Shown: positions 29,286-38,596, counted from the stretch's first letter. The stretch: DNA of 64,000 bases from Pseudomonas sp. NBRC 111124 (GCF_001320245.1 NZ_BCBA01000005.1:102290-166289), one strand, 5' to 3'. Notes: a model not told the origin generated them from the letters alone. Numbers and translations are program-made.

Positions 29286-30776
29286 ATGTCCCTAGCCCTC
29301 GTCCACAGCCGCGCCCAGGTCGGCGTGCAGGCCCCGGCCGTCAGTGTCGAAACGCACCTGGCCAACGGCCTGCCCCATCTCACCCTGGTCGGCCTGCCAG
29401 AGACCACGGTCAAGGAGAGCAAGGACCGTGTGCGCAGCGCCATCGTCAACTCCGGGCTGAACTACCCGCAGCGGCGTATTACCCAGAACCTCGCACCCGC
29501 CGACTTGCCCAAGGACGGCGGGCGCTATGACCTGGCCATTGCCCTGGGCATTCTGGCCGCCGATGGCCAGGTGCCGTTGCCGGCCTTGGCCGACATGGAA
29601 TGCCTGGGCGAACTGGCCCTGTCGGGCAAGCTGCGCCCGGTGCAGGGCGTGTTGCCGGCGGCACTGGCGGCACGCGAGGCAGGCCGGGCGTTGGTGGTGC
29701 CGCGGGAAAATGCCGAAGAAGCCAGCCTGGCCGGTGGCCTGGTGGTGTATGCCGTGGCGCACCTGCTGGAATTGGTGGCGCATCTCAACGGGCAGGTGCC
29801 GTTGCCGCCGTTTGCTGCCAATGGCCTGGTCATGAAGCAGCAGCCTTACCCGGACCTTAGCGAGGTCCAAGGCCAGGTCGCGGCCAAGCGGGCATTGCTG
29901 CTGGCGGCAGCCGGGGCGCACAACTTGCTGTTCACCGGGCCGCCCGGCACAGGCAAGACCTTGCTCGCCAGCCGCCTCCCCGGCCTGCTGCCACCACTGG
30001 ATGAACACGAGGCGCTGGAGGTGGCGGCCATCCAGTCGGTCAGCGGCCACACGCCGCTCAGCAGCTGGCCGCTGCGGCCATTTCGTCACCCGCACCATTC
30101 GGCCTCAGGGCCGGCGCTGGTCGGCGGTAGCAGCCGTCCGCAACCTGGCGAAATCACCCTGGCACACCATGGCGTGCTGTTTCTCGACGAGTTGCCAGAG
30201 TTTGAAAGGCGCGTGCTGGAAGTGCTGCGCGAACCGCTGGAATCCGGCGAGATCGTGATTGCGCGGGCGCGCGACAAAGTGCGATTCCCGGCGCGGTTCC
30301 AGCTGGTGGCAGCGATGAACCCCTGCCCTTGCGGGTATCTGGGTGACCCGACCGGCCGCTGCCGTTGCAGTACCGAGCAGATCGCGCGGTATCGCAACAA
30401 GCTTTCAGGCCCGTTGCTCGACCGTATCGACTTGCACCTGACCGTGGCCCGCGAGACTACGACGCTAAATAACCAGCCCAGTGGGGAGACCAGTGCCGAT
30501 GTGGCAGCCAAGGTCGCCGAAGCCCGCGAAGTGCAGCAGCGACGGCAGGGCTGTGCCAATGCGTTTCTCAACCTGGAGGGGTTGCGCAGCCATTGCCAGC
30601 TGACAGCAGCGGACCAAGCCTGGCTGGAAAGTGCTTGTGAGCGGTTAAGCCTTTCCTTACGGGCAGCGCATCGGTTGTTGAAGGTGGCACGCACATTGGC
30701 TGATCTGGAGAGTAGCCAAGCGATCAGCAAAGGCCACTTGGCCGAGGCATTACAGTACCGGCCGGGCAGCAGCTAG
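29286..30776 (+). CDS. comM: ComM/YifB, Mg-chelatase-like AAA+ helicase
   Basis: A 496-residue protein in three parts. The N-terminal ChlI domain begins M-S-L-A-L-V-H-S-R-A-Q-V-G and contains F/V-G-L-P-E-T-T-V-K-E-S-K-D-R-V. The AAA+ core carries Walker A G-P-P-G-T-G-K-T-L-L-A and Walker B V-L-F-L-D-E-L-P-E-F. A four-Cys zinc-like insert (M-N-P-C-P-C-G-Y-L-G-D and C-R-C) precedes the C-terminal Mg_chelatase_C domain. ComM is a hexameric helicase that promotes branch migration during natural transformation. AAAAGGAG lies before the ATG. Its stop overlaps the stop of the DoxX-like gene on the other strand by a few bases. Confidence 0.93.
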   Translation: MSLALVHSRAQVGVQAPAVSVETHLANGLPHLTLVGLPETTVKESKDRVRSAIVNSGLNYPQRRITQNLAPADLPKDGGRYDLAIALGILAADGQVPLPALADMECLGELALSGKLRPVQGVLPAALAAREAGRALVVPRENAEEASLAGGLVVYAVAHLLELVAHLNGQVPLPPFAANGLVMKQQPYPDLSEVQGQVAAKRALLLAAAGAHNLLFTGPPGTGKTLLASRLPGLLPPLDEHEALEVAAIQSVSGHTPLSSWPLRPFRHPHHSASGPALVGGSSRPQPGEITLAHHGVLFLDELPEFERRVLEVLREPLESGEIVIARARDKVRFPARFQLVAAMNPCPCGYLGDPTGRCRCSTEQIARYRNKLSGPLLDRIDLHLTVARETTTLNNQPSGETSADVAAKVAEAREVQQRRQGCANAFLNLEGLRSHCQLTAADQAWLESACERLSLSLRAAHRLLKVARTLADLESSQAISKGHLAEALQYRPGSS

Positions 30777-31210
30777 GTCCTTTGGGCTGCTTGGTTCTGC
30801 CAGGCCCACCCGGCAACCGAATACATCCCAGGCCCGGTCAGCGCCAGGCCGCCATAAAGCGCCACCAGCAACCAGGCAAATTGCCCCTGCTCCAGCGACC
30901 AGTCTGGATGAACCACTACCAGCGCCACCAGCAACACGCCCAGTACCGGCAAGCAGGCCAACCGCGCGGCCACGCCCAGCACCAGCAACACCGGACAGGC
31001 CACCTCGGCAAACACAGCCAGGCCCAAGGTCAGCGGCGCTCCCAGGCCAAAAGGATCTTCGATGCGCTGCAACTCCCCGCTCCAGTCCAGCAGCTTTGGC
31101 AACCCGTGGATGGAAAAAAGCAGCACAGCAGCCATCACCCGCATGAACAGCAGGCCGCTGGCGATCAGGGCCGGTGATTGGGGGTCGAGCAAGGTCTTCA
31201 GGCGTGGCAT
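30773..31210 (-). CDS. DoxX family inner-membrane protein
   Basis: A 145-residue protein with four membrane segments. It starts M-P-R-L-K-T-L-L-D-P-Q-S and contains L-L-F-S-I-H-G-L-P-K-L-L-D-W and A-E-V-A-C-P-V-L-L-V-L-G, typical of DoxX/YphA proteins. Related proteins are linked to thiosulfate or sulfur-stress redox reactions in some organisms, but no activity can be assigned here. It lies directly downstream of the two regulator genes on the same strand (74-base gap) and may be co-transcribed with them. Confidence 0.85.
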   Translation of the reverse strand: MPRLKTLLDPQSPALIASGLLFMRVMAAVLLFSIHGLPKLLDWSGELQRIEDPFGLGAPLTLGLAVFAEVACPVLLVLGVAARLACLPVLGVLLVALVVVHPDWSLEQGQFAWLLVALYGGLALTGPGMYSVAGWAWQNQAAQRT

Positions 31211-31283
31211 GGCAATGGGCTCGCGATTCGATCAAGCCAACGAGCATCCCCCGACTGCGCTGCAATTGATTGTTCAGGTGTGC

Positions 31284-31649
31284 TCATTCACCCGACAATG
31301 CCTCCTCGACTGCCTGGAGCAGTACTTCTTCAGGAAACGGCTTGCCCAGACAAGCCCGTGCGCCGTTGCGCAATGCCGCCTGCAGTGCACCTTCGTCCCA
31401 ATGCGCGGACATGCCGATCACCGGCAAGCGCCAACCCCGCCGCGCCAGTTCACGCTGCACCTCAAGCCCGCTCATCCCGGGCATCTTCAGGTCGAGCAGC
31501 ACGCAGCCTGCCTCGCGTGCCAGGCCCGAAGCCAGAAACACTTCCCCCGTCGCGAACGCCAGGCTCTCGAACCCCGCCGAACGCAGCAGGTTGGCCAGGC
31601 TTTTGCGCACCGAAGCATCATCATCGACGATGCACACCGCTCTGCTCAT
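31284..31649 (-). CDS. Stand-alone receiver-domain response regulator
   Basis: A 121-residue single REC domain starting M-S-R-A-V-C-I-V-D-D-D-A-S-V-R-K-S. The phosphoacceptor Asp is in C-V-L-L-D-L-K-M-P-G, the Thr/Ser position is in V-I-G-M-S-A-H, and the Lys is in L-G-K-P-F-P-E-E. It has no output domain. Its ATG overlaps the stop of the upstream triple-domain regulator by four bases, so both are made together. A single REC protein can act as a phosphate sink or shuttle in a relay. That the partner is the large kinase at 32,867 is inference from location. Confidence 0.88.
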   Translation of the reverse strand: MSRAVCIVDDDASVRKSLANLLRSAGFESLAFATGEVFLASGLAREAGCVLLDLKMPGMSGLEVQRELARRGWRLPVIGMSAHWDEGALQAALRNGARACLGKPFPEEVLLQAVEEALSGE

Positions 31650-32626
31650 GCGCCGGGCCGTGCCCCGATGACGTTGTGCATGGCCACCAGCTCCAGCAAT
31701 GAACGTGACTGCATCTTGTTCATGATGTTCTTCTTGTGGACCTTGGTGGTCACCTCACTGGTGCCTATTTCCTTGGCTATCTGCTTGTGCGACAGGCCGC
31801 CGACCACCAGCGTGAACACCTGCCGCTCGCGCTGGGTCAGACGCTGATACTTTTCCTCGACCCGCCGGGCATGGTGCCATTTGCGCCCCTCGGTCACAGC
31901 ACGGGCACGTACCGATTCGAGCAGTGCCAGCAGCTGGTCTTCGTCGAAGGGTTTGGTCAGAAATTCCACGGCCCCGGCGCGCATCGCCTGTACCGTCATG
32001 GGAATGGTACCGAAACCGCTCATGAACACGATCGGCCAGGGCAGCGCCAGCCGGCGCAGCGCAGCCTGCACCTCAAGGCCGCTGGTTTCGGGCAGGTGCA
32101 TGTCCAGCAGCAGGCAGGCGGTGGAGGTTTCCAGGCGCGCCTCGAACAGCTCTTCGGCACTGGCGAACAAGTGGTGGGGAATATCCTGCGAGCGCAGCAG
32201 GCGGCCCAGTGCCTTGCGCACCGATGGATCGTCGTCCACCACCAGCACGGGCACGCTCACACCGTCATCGACCGGCTCGATGAGATCGCCCACAGTGCAC
32301 AAAGGCGATTGGCCCAGCCCCAGGCAAGGCACGTCGAGGCTGACTTCGGCCGCCAGGCGATAGCCGCGACGCGGCACGGTCTGGATCAGACCGCGATCGC
32401 CAAAGGCCTTGCGCAACAGCGACACCTGCACCTGCAGGTTGTTGTCTTCGACCACCGTGCCGGCCCACACCTGGCTGAACATCTCGTCCTTGCCCACCAC
32501 CCGGCCCTTGGCCTTGATCAGCGTGGCCAGCACCTCGAACGCCCGACCGCCCAACGGGATCGGCTTGCCATCAAGGAAGGCTTCGCGCCGCTCCAGCGAC
32601 ACCTGGGCATTGCCTATTCGGATCAT
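31646..32626 (-). CDS. Triple-domain regulator: winged helix, receiver, LuxR helix-turn-helix
   Basis: A 326-residue protein. Residues 1-95 are an OmpR/CadC-type winged helix (L-G-G-R-A-F-E-V-L-A-T-L near residue 25; T-V-P-R-R-G-Y-R-L at 83-91). Residues 125-240 are a receiver with acidic pocket D131-D133, phosphoacceptor D175 (L-L-L-D-M-H-L-P-E), S203 and K225. Residues 258-320 are a LuxR/NarL domain (L-T-Q-R-E-R-Q-V-F; S-H-K-Q-I-A-K-E-I-G-T-S). The start has GAGGA four bases upstream; the longer frame is rejected. Two different DNA-binding domains flank one receiver, which is unusual. It is divergent from the giant kinase, the likely phosphodonor. Confidence 0.9.
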   Translation of the reverse strand: MIRIGNAQVSLERREAFLDGKPIPLGGRAFEVLATLIKAKGRVVGKDEMFSQVWAGTVVEDNNLQVQVSLLRKAFGDRGLIQTVPRRGYRLAAEVSLDVPCLGLGQSPLCTVGDLIEPVDDGVSVPVLVVDDDPSVRKALGRLLRSQDIPHHLFASAEELFEARLETSTACLLLDMHLPETSGLEVQAALRRLALPWPIVFMSGFGTIPMTVQAMRAGAVEFLTKPFDEDQLLALLESVRARAVTEGRKWHHARRVEEKYQRLTQRERQVFTLVVGGLSHKQIAKEIGTSEVTTKVHKKNIMNKMQSRSLLELVAMHNVIGARPGA

Positions 32627-32866
32627 GGTTTCCTCGCACGGGCATGGGCGTTTGCGCAGCCTAGGGCAGCCTAGGTCAGCGAACGCCATCCGACAATTAT
32701 CCCGAGGGATAGGTGGGTCCCAGCACTATACAAGCGCCTTCCAGCGGCCAGGTGTTGATAACGGACAACAGCGTTCCCGTTTCTGCCAAGCGGGCTGCAG
32801 GCCGCATTCTTGAGAGGGCCGCTGGGTATACTCGCGCGTCAGGATGCTGCAAGCAGGGGGTGCTTT

Positions 32867-35800
32867 GTGCTCGATGAACGCCTCGCAAACAGGCCCATCG
32901 ATTTCGACCAGTCGATCGACGACAACTGGCTGAATCGCTGCGATGTCACGCCACTGGGCCAGGAAGGTGAGCTCAGCTACTTCCGCTTGCACGACCCCGC
33001 CACCCACCAAGCCTGGATCGCCGTGCGCGCCCCGCTCGAGGCCCCTGCGGCCTGCCAGCGCCTGGAGCGCGACTACCGCCTGCAACTTGATCCGCAATGG
33101 GCGGTAATCCCCTCGGCGTTTGTCCGCTGCGCGGAAGGCCCGTTGCTGGTTTACCCCGCCGGGCGCTCCATCGCCGAGCTGATCAGCCAAGGCCCAGTCG
33201 ACCTGGCAACCTTTCTCGACATTGCGGTAAATGCCGCCAACGCCCTCGCGCAGGCCCACGCGTGCAATGTGCTGCACGGTGCATTGCTGCCCGAGCACGT
33301 GTGCCTGCAGCAGAACCTGCGGGTGCGACTGGGTTGTTTTCGCGCCGACACGCCAGAACTGATCAGCGAACAGGGCACCGCGCTTGGCAACTGGGCGTAT
33401 CTGGCACCGGAGCAGATCTGCCCCCATGGCAGCAGCAGCGACCGGCGCAGCGACATCTATGCCTTGGGCGCGATCCTCTACCAATTGCTGCTGGGCGAGC
33501 TACCGTTGACCGGGCGCGATACCCAGCATTGGCGCCAGTTGCATGCCGGCGTTCAGCCACGCACGGCCTGTGAGGTTGACAGCCGGGTACCGCAGCCGCT
33601 GAGCCGGATCCTGGCCAAGGCCTTGGCGAAGGAGCCCGATGCCCGCTACCAGAGTGCCCAAGCCCTGGCCGTCGACCTGGCTCACTGCCAACGGCAATGG
33701 GCCGCCAGCCGGACCATCGCCCCCTTCGAGCCCGGCTGTGCCGACCCGGTCTCGCCCAGCCGCGAGCGCCTGTATGGCCGCAGCGCCGAACTGAGGCTCA
33801 TCGCCCTGATGCTCAATGCCCTGCGTCGCGAGAGCAAGCCCCAGGTGCTGTTCATCAACGGCGCTGCCGGCATGGGCAAGTCCAGCCTGGTCGAGGCCGC
33901 GCTCAAAGCCCATGCCGAAGGCTTCTGGGCTGTCGGCAAGTGCAACAGCCCGGAACAGGCCGTGCCCTATGCGCCATGGGTCGAGATCCTCGGTTCGCTC
34001 ACCACCCAGTTGCTGGCCAAGAACAGCCAAGACCTCGACCACTTGCGGCGCGAGATCTTGCAGCGCATCAACGGCCACGGTCGACTGCTCGGCAAACTGG
34101 CACCTGACCTGCAACTGATCCTCGGCCCGCTGCCCGACCTGCCGGAAAAGCCCACGCGCCTTGCACTGCAGAAAGAACAGCGGGCCATCGTCGATTTCCT
34201 GCAGGTATTCAGCCACCCCGGCCAGCCTCTGGTGCTGTGCTTCGATGACCTGCAGTGGGCCGACGATGCCACCCGGCAGCTGCTGGCACAGTTGCACGAC
34301 CAGGCTCCCTGCAACCTGTTGCTGATTTACGCCCGGCGCAACGATATGCAAGCTGCGGGTACGCCAATCGCCCCCTGCGCAAATCAGCGCTGTACCACGC
34401 TGGACCTGCGCCCACTGACCGTCGGGGCAATCACCGAACTGATCGGCGAGCGCTACCACGTCAGCGCCGATGACGCGCAGCAGGTTGCCGAACTGGTGCA
34501 CGACAAAACCGCAGGCAATCCGTTCTTCATCAATCAGATCCTCAGGGCCATGGTCGAGGACCGACTGTTCACCTTCGATACCCAGGCCATGCGCTGGTCG
34601 TGGTGCCTGCAAGCCGTGGCCAGGCAACGCTACTCCGATAACGTCGCAGATCTGATGATCCACCGCCTGGCACGCCTGCCCGCGCCCCAGCGCGAAGTGC
34701 TGCGGATTGTCAGCGCGGCTGGCAGCCGCTGCGACGAACGCCTGCTTCAGCGCCTGCTTGCCGCCCTGCCGGGCAAACCGCTGCAGGCCATGATGGACGC
34801 AGGCTTCCTGCTGACGGGGCAGAAAGGCCTGGGCTTCGCCCATGACCGGGTGATGGAAGCCGCCTACCAACTTACGCCTGTGCGTGATCGCGACCAGCTG
34901 CACGCAAGCATTGCTCAGGCCATGCTCCAGGCCTGGCACAACGACTTGCAGGAGGTTGTATTCGAGGTTGCCAATCAGCTGCAACGCGCCAGCCCACGCG
35001 GGTTTGCCACGGATGAATGCGAAGTCTTCCTGCAGCTTTTGCAAGACGCTGCGCTGCGCACGCGGGACAGCGGCGCCTACGAGCAATCTGCGGCCTACCT
35101 GCAGACGTGCGAACAGCTGTTGAGCCATGGTGCCACGTCGCAAAGCCACGCCACGCATGCCTTTGCCATCGCCTGCATGGCGGCAGAGTGCGACCTGCAA
35201 CTGGCGCGCATGGCTGCAGCCGAAGGCCGGGTCGTGGAATGCCGCCAGCGTGCAGGCTCGACGCTGGAGCAGGCGCAGGTATGCCGGCTGCAGGCACGCT
35301 TGCACACCTTGCGCGGCGATTATCAGGCCGCCACCAGTACCGCTGTCGCCGGCCTCGAACTGTTGGGCATCAGCCTGGCTCGCGGTGTCGACCCGCAGCG
35401 GGTGATGGCCAGCCATGTGCATGTCCATGCCCTGATCGAACAGAAGGGCCGCCACTGCCTGGCCTCGCTGCCGCGCACCGACTCGGAAGAAGTGGCAGTT
35501 GCCATCGGCCTGCTAGCCACCCTGTCGTCGTCGTTTTCCGTGCAGGACGATATCTGCTTCCTGCACTTGGCCAAGCTCATGGAGCTGTCGCTGCTGCACG
35601 GCGTCGCTCCGGGCAGCACCTACGGCCTGGCCTGGTATGGGGTGATGATCGCCGAGCGCTTCGGCACCTATCACGACGGCCACGCCTGCTGCCTGGCGGC
35701 GCTCAAGCTGATCGAGCGACACGGTTTCGAGGCTGATCTGACCAGTGCGCTGCTGGCTCTGGACCAAGTCAGCGCCTGGACCTCGCCCATCGAGTGCGCG

Positions 35801-37915
35801 CGCCGCACGGCGCTGGAAGCGCTCGATTCGACACGCTTGAGCGGCGACCTGGCCATGACTTGCCATGCCTGCTGCCACCTGGTTTCCGACTCCCTGTTCA
35901 TGGGCCGCTATCTGCCGGATGTTGCCGAGGAAGTGGCGCAGGGCCTGGTCACCGTACGCGGTCATGGCTACCGCGATATCGAACAGATCCTGCGCGCCCA
36001 ACAGGGGTTTGTCGCCAGCCTGAGGGGCGCGGCCGCAACAGCCTCGCCGACGCGGCTGCACTCACCGACCACATTGTTTTTCCAGCACCTGTTCACCGGC
36101 ATGTCAGCGTTTTACCTGGGTAATGTCGCGCAAGCCATGCGCAGCCTGAATGCAGCGGGCGACAGCGCCTGGGCTGTCCCTGCGCACATCAACCTGGCGG
36201 ACTACCACCTGTTCCGTGGCCTGACCCTGGGCAGCCCGGAAGCTCCCGGCAGCCTTGCTGACAAGCTGGCCGAGCTGCACATCCTGCACGAGCGTTTCGG
36301 CCGCTGGGCCAGCTTCAATCCAGTGACCTTCCGCAACAAGCTACTGCTGATCGAAGGGGTGATCGCCAAGCTCGAAGGCGACGGTCTGGCAGCCATCCGC
36401 TGCTTCGACCAGGCGCAGATCGCCGCGACTGCCGCCGGTTTCATTCACGAACAGGCGCTGGCCCACGAACAGCTGGCCGAGGTCTGCATCCCCAGCGGCC
36501 TCATCTCTGGTGCCAACCTGCACCTGCGCATCGCCCGCGATTGCTTCCACATCTGGGGAGCGACCGGCAAGGTGCACCAGCTGGAGGCCCTGCACCCGTT
36601 CCTGCGCACGCAACCCGTCCAGGAGACTTACCGCTCCACCCAGCAGGCCAAGCTAGACCTGGAAGCCGGCATCGAGGCGGCACGGGCGTTGTCCGAGGAA
36701 GTGCTGCTCGAAGGGTTGATCGAAACCCTGATGGGCCACCTCACCCAGCACTCAGGCGCCGATCATGGTGCCCTGCTGATCGTCAGTGGCGCCGAGTTCC
36801 AGATGGCCGCCCTTGCCTACATTGATGATGCCGGGCTTCACGTGAGCATGGACAACTGCCAGAGGTTCATGACCCAGGCGCCACTGTCGATCATCAACGC
36901 CACCATGCGCACTAAAAAGCCGCTGGTGCTCAATGACGCCCTGAGCGATTGCCCCGAGGCGTTTCGCCAGGAGCTGCACGCGCGTAACGCGCGCTCGGTA
37001 CTGTGCCTGCCGCTGGTTATCCAGGGGGTGCTGATCGGCCTGGTGTATCTGGAAAACCGCCTGGTGCCGAACTTGTTCGGCAGCCAGCGCCTGGCCATGC
37101 TGGAGATCCTCGCCTCGCAGGCCGCCGTGTCGCTGCAGACGGCCAAGTTCTATACACGCTTGGCCGAGGACAACCAGTCCCGCGCGCAAATGGAAGAGGA
37201 ACTGCGCCGATCACGCGCGGAACTCGCACGCAGCGCACACCTGCAGGTGATGAACGAGCTGTCGGCGTCCATTGCCCACGAGATCAGCCAGCCACTGCTA
37301 GGTATCGCCTCCAATGCCGCAGCCAGCCTGCGCTGGCTCAAGCGGACGGAACCCAACCTGGAAGAGGCGATTGCGGGCCTTGAAGACATCCGCAATGACA
37401 GCGAACGGGCCGCCAACATCGTCCGCGCACTGCGCTCACTGGCCAAGCAGTCGCCGATGCAACTCAAGCCGGTAAAGGTCGACGAGCTGATTCGTGAGGT
37501 GCTGCGCCTGACCTCGGCCGAAGCCGCCAAGTACGGGGTCGACGTGCAAACGCAGTTGCAGGCCGGGGTGGGCGTGATGGCCGACCCGGTGCAGTTGCAG
37601 CAGTTGGTGTTCAACCTGATTACCAACGCACTGGAGGCGCTGGCGGGCTATCGCAGTGATGGGGTGTTGCGGATTGTGTCTGTCGTTGCCGGGGATGGGG
37701 TCGAGATCTGCGTGGATGACAACGGGCCCGGCATTGCAGCAGAAGAGCGGGAGCGGGTGTTTGATGCATTCCATACCACCAAAGATGCGGGAATGGGGAT
37801 GGGGTTGGCGATCTGCAATTCGGTGGTGCAGGCCCATGGCGGGCAGTTGCAGGCGTTGGTATCGGAGTTCGGCGGGTGCCGCATTCGCTTCACGCTGCCT
37901 GTGAGTGCTTCCTAG
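32867..37915 (+). CDS. Giant multidomain sensor: degenerate Ser/Thr kinase, ATPase, GAF, histidine kinase
   Basis: A 1682-residue cytoplasmic protein. Residues 20-275 have the Ser/Thr-kinase fold (W-A-Y-L-A-P-E-Q and S-D-I-Y-A-L-G-A-I-L-Y-Q-L-L). However, the H-x-D catalytic loop reads H137-G-A139 and the DFG site reads C157-F-R159, so it should be a pseudokinase. Residues 305-600 are a PknK-type AAA ATPase (Walker A G-A-A-G-M-G-K-S-S near 332; Walker B L-C-F-D-D-L-Q-W near 460). Residues 600-1270 are helical, 1275-1430 GAF. From 1455 is a histidine kinase (I-A-H-E-I-S with H1471; G-M-G-M-G-L-A-I). The GTG at 32867 follows AGGGGG. The ligand is unknown. Confidence 0.88.
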   Translation: MLDERLANRPIDFDQSIDDNWLNRCDVTPLGQEGELSYFRLHDPATHQAWIAVRAPLEAPAACQRLERDYRLQLDPQWAVIPSAFVRCAEGPLLVYPAGRSIAELISQGPVDLATFLDIAVNAANALAQAHACNVLHGALLPEHVCLQQNLRVRLGCFRADTPELISEQGTALGNWAYLAPEQICPHGSSSDRRSDIYALGAILYQLLLGELPLTGRDTQHWRQLHAGVQPRTACEVDSRVPQPLSRILAKALAKEPDARYQSAQALAVDLAHCQRQWAASRTIAPFEPGCADPVSPSRERLYGRSAELRLIALMLNALRRESKPQVLFINGAAGMGKSSLVEAALKAHAEGFWAVGKCNSPEQAVPYAPWVEILGSLTTQLLAKNSQDLDHLRREILQRINGHGRLLGKLAPDLQLILGPLPDLPEKPTRLALQKEQRAIVDFLQVFSHPGQPLVLCFDDLQWADDATRQLLAQLHDQAPCNLLLIYARRNDMQAAGTPIAPCANQRCTTLDLRPLTVGAITELIGERYHVSADDAQQVAELVHDKTAGNPFFINQILRAMVEDRLFTFDTQAMRWSWCLQAVARQRYSDNVADLMIHRLARLPAPQREVLRIVSAAGSRCDERLLQRLLAALPGKPLQAMMDAGFLLTGQKGLGFAHDRVMEAAYQLTPVRDRDQLHASIAQAMLQAWHNDLQEVVFEVANQLQRASPRGFATDECEVFLQLLQDAALRTRDSGAYEQSAAYLQTCEQLLSHGATSQSHATHAFAIACMAAECDLQLARMAAAEGRVVECRQRAGSTLEQAQVCRLQARLHTLRGDYQAATSTAVAGLELLGISLARGVDPQRVMASHVHVHALIEQKGRHCLASLPRTDSEEVAVAIGLLATLSSSFSVQDDICFLHLAKLMELSLLHGVAPGSTYGLAWYGVMIAERFGTYHDGHACCLAALKLIERHGFEADLTSALLALDQVSAWTSPIECARRTALEALDSTRLSGDLAMTCHACCHLVSDSLFMGRYLPDVAEEVAQGLVTVRGHGYRDIEQILRAQQGFVASLRGAAATASPTRLHSPTTLFFQHLFTGMSAFYLGNVAQAMRSLNAAGDSAWAVPAHINLADYHLFRGLTLGSPEAPGSLADKLAELHILHERFGRWASFNPVTFRNKLLLIEGVIAKLEGDGLAAIRCFDQAQIAATAAGFIHEQALAHEQLAEVCIPSGLISGANLHLRIARDCFHIWGATGKVHQLEALHPFLRTQPVQETYRSTQQAKLDLEAGIEAARALSEEVLLEGLIETLMGHLTQHSGADHGALLIVSGAEFQMAALAYIDDAGLHVSMDNCQRFMTQAPLSIINATMRTKKPLVLNDALSDCPEAFRQELHARNARSVLCLPLVIQGVLIGLVYLENRLVPNLFGSQRLAMLEILASQAAVSLQTAKFYTRLAEDNQSRAQMEEELRRSRAELARSAHLQVMNELSASIAHEISQPLLGIASNAAASLRWLKRTEPNLEEAIAGLEDIRNDSERAANIVRALRSLAKQSPMQLKPVKVDELIREVLRLTSAEAAKYGVDVQTQLQAGVGVMADPVQLQQLVFNLITNALEALAGYRSDGVLRIVSVVAGDGVEICVDDNGPGIAAEERERVFDAFHTTKDAGMGMGLAICNSVVQAHGGQLQALVSEFGGCRIRFTLPVSAS

Positions 37916-37966
37916 CCTGTACCGGCCTCTTGGCGGGCGTGCCCGAGAAGGAGCCGGTACAGGTTT
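37916..37966. terminator. Hairpin after the giant kinase gene
   Basis: CCTGTACCGGC (37916-37926) pairs with GCCGGTACAGG (37953-37963) and TTT follows. The spacer is REP-like. It is a probable terminator between convergent genes. Confidence 0.55.
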
Positions 37967-37969
37967 ACA

Positions 37970-38596
37970 TCAGCGGGCGCTCAACGCCGCATAGCTGTTC
38001 ATCAGGTTGCGGTAGTTGGGGATCCGCTGCGACAGCAGATTACCCAGCCCTTCGATGTCGTTGCGCCAGTCGCGGTGCAGCTCACAAGCCACCGAGAACC
38101 AGTTCATCATCTGCGCACCCGCCTGGGTCATGCGCACCCAGGCTGCCTGCTGCACGGTCTCGTTGAAGGTGCCCGAAGCATCGGTCACGACGAACACTTC
38201 AAAGCCTTCAGCCAATGCCGACAGGGTCGGGAACGCCACGCACACATCCGTCACCACGCCAGCGATGATCAACTGCTTGCGGCCAGTGGCCTTGATCGCC
38301 TTGACGAATTCTTCGTTGTCCCAGGCGTTGATCTGGCCTGGGCGGGCGATGTACGGCGCATCCGGGAACATTTCTTTCAGCTCTGGCACCAGTGGGCCGT
38401 TGGGGCCTTGCTCGAAGCTGGTGGTGAGGATGGTCGGCAGGCCGAAGAACTTGGCCAGGTCGCCCAGGGCCAGGACGTTGTTCTTGAACTCGTTGGGCGA
38501 GAAGTCCTGTACCAGCGAAATCAGGCCGGTCTGGTGGTCGACCAGCAGCACCACGGCATCGTCCTTGTTCAGGCGCTTGTAATCGGGTTGGCTCAT
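37970..38596 (-). CDS. YcaC-like cysteine hydrolase (isochorismatase superfamily), copy 1
   Basis: A 208-residue protein starting M-S-Q-P-D-Y-K-R-L-N-K-D-D-A-V-V-L-L-V-D-H-Q. The superfamily's catalytic set is present: Asp in L-L-V-D-H-Q, a Lys in the K-A-T-G-R-K region, and nucleophile Cys in G-V-V-T-D-V-C-V-A-F-P. YcaC-type enzymes form octameric rings and have no agreed substrate. It is clearly a paralogue of the two genes at 43053 and 51538 but more divergent (for example F-S-P-N-E-F where they have I-E-P-D-x-F). It is adjacent to a stand-alone AraC gene on the same strand. It was probably acquired or duplicated independently of the later pair. Confidence 0.88.
   Translation of the reverse strand: MSQPDYKRLNKDDAVVLLVDHQTGLISLVQDFSPNEFKNNVLALGDLAKFFGLPTILTTSFEQGPNGPLVPELKEMFPDAPYIARPGQINAWDNEEFVKAIKATGRKQLIIAGVVTDVCVAFPTLSALAEGFEVFVVTDASGTFNETVQQAAWVRMTQAGAQMMNWFSVACELHRDWRNDIEGLGNLLSQRIPNYRNLMNSYAALSAR

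Noticed and set aside
33500..35455. Open frame of 651 codons antisense to the giant kinase
   Set aside because: No start signal or known domain. The sense strand shows Walker A/B and kinase motifs.
37970..38596. Isochorismatase/enterobactin-type gene (entB-like)
   Set aside because: Only the cysteine-hydrolase superfamily motifs are shared. There is no carrier-protein domain and no siderophore genes nearby.
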